Positions 22,966 to 23,400 of a stretch of DNA of 23,400 nucleotides are shown piece by piece. How positions within the stretch are numbered: position 1 is the first letter of the stretch; every line of letters begins with the position of its first letter. The notes beneath the pieces are model-generated. The model was not told the DNA's origin. It searched no databases and saw nothing but the letters and a program-made list of their open reading frames with translations. The DNA comes from an uncultured Bacteroidales bacterium (GTDB lineage: Bacteria > Bacteroidota > Bacteroidia > Bacteroidales > UBA932): the NCBI GenBank assembly GCA_905234775.1, contig CAJOJC010000042.1:1-23400 (forward strand), read 5' to 3'. The position numbers and the translations under genes are program-made.

Positions 22966-23400
22966 TTATGCTTCCGGTTTGCTGAGTTTCCACCAGATGC
23001 GGACACCATTGATGCCGTTGATCAGGTAGAAGGAGTATTTCACCAGAGGGATGATGGCATAACCGGCAGAAGGGTCGTGGAGAAGGATTCCCGCCCACAT
23101 CACTATCGAAGAGATATTGACCAGCAGCCATAGATACCACTGCTCCATATAGGCAAAGGCGCCCATCGCGAAGGCGACGATATTGGCCGTTGTGATCAGT
23201 GCGTCGAGAATGATCTTTCCGGCAGAAAGATCCGAGCCGGACTTCGAAAGGGCGAACCAGGAGATAACGGCAGCGAGAGCGAACACCCCGACGAAAATGC
23301 CACCGAATTTCAGCCATTCAGAACCCTTGCCGATACGCTGGGCCTTGACCTGCTTTTTCGCTCCCGCTCCCTTTTTCCGCCATTGGAAGAATCCCACGAA
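22966..23400 (-). CDS. pnuC: PnuC-like nicotinamide riboside/vitamin transporter, C-terminal part (partial)
   Basis: The reading frame is open to the window edge, so the N-terminus lies outside; the GTG at 23397 is internal, not a start. About 144 residues are visible with four to five hydrophobic segments. A FFQWRKKG motif precedes a charged loop. The family motif W-x-x-W occurs in MEQWYLWLLVNISSIVMW, and the last helix (YSFYLINGINGVRIWWKL) matches PnuC ends. PnuC proteins import nicotinamide riboside; relatives (PnuT, PnuX) take thiamine or riboflavin. The substrate cannot be told because the upstream region, where a riboswitch might lie, is not in the window. Confidence 0.85.
   Translation of the reverse strand, partial: FVGFFQWRKKGAGAKKQVKAQRIGKGSEWLKFGGIFVGVFALAAVISWFALSKSGSDLSAGKIILDALITTANIVAFAMGAFAYMEQWYLWLLVNISSIVMWAGILLHDPSAGYAIIPLVKYSFYLINGINGVRIWWKLSKPEA

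Overview
The window comes from a Bacteroidales bacterium (phylum Bacteroidota), probably gut-associated; the family cannot be fixed from sequence alone. Three things point there. The families DUF4294, DUF3098, DUF4270, Fib_succ_major (FISUMP), C10 peptidase and a one-domain 'glycogen synthase' are typical of the phylum. The promoters match the Bacteroidota housekeeping consensus TTTG-N19-TAnnTTTG. Shine-Dalgarno sequences are inconspicuous.

Layout. (1) 1-915, minus: part of the S10/spc ribosomal protein cluster (rplP-rpmC-rpsQ-rplN), but starting at rplP with its own promoter; rpsC is not upstream. (2) 1168-1830, plus: a secreted DUF4294 protein that overlaps tail to tail with (3) a tight minus-strand envelope operon ftsX-DUF3098-uppP-lpxH (4437 down to 1793). 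(4) 4481-6973, plus: a truncated GT5-like 'glycogen synthase' and a DUF4270 lipoprotein with a Gly/Tyr-rich tail. (5) 19794-6974, minus: a run of eight exported proteins, mostly spaced by 1-4 bp or overlapping. It holds two related lipoproteins, an LPP20-like protein, three paralogous PEGA-repeat proteins with different C-terminal modules (two beta-barrel-like, one FISUMP plus MORN), a transglutaminase-like protein with a visible Cys-His-Asp triad, and a second FISUMP lipoprotein. Two of the PEGA genes appear frameshifted. (6) 19858-21893, minus: an AT-richer two-gene unit, a C10 (streptopain-like) cysteine protease lipoprotein and an unknown lipoprotein, bracketed by two near-identical terminators. 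(7) 22017-22259: acpP with a consensus promoter. (8) 22350-22965: about 600 bp without genes but rich in inverted repeats. (9) 22966 to the window end: the C-terminal part of a PnuC-like transporter.

How it fits together: regions 2 and 3 serve envelope biogenesis (lipid A, undecaprenyl-phosphate recycling, division). Region 5 is the best candidate for an undescribed system. Every product has a signal peptide or lipobox, the proteins share paralogous modules, and one carries an apparent cysteine hydrolase/transglutaminase triad. I infer a periplasmic or outer-membrane surface assembly; its function is unknown.
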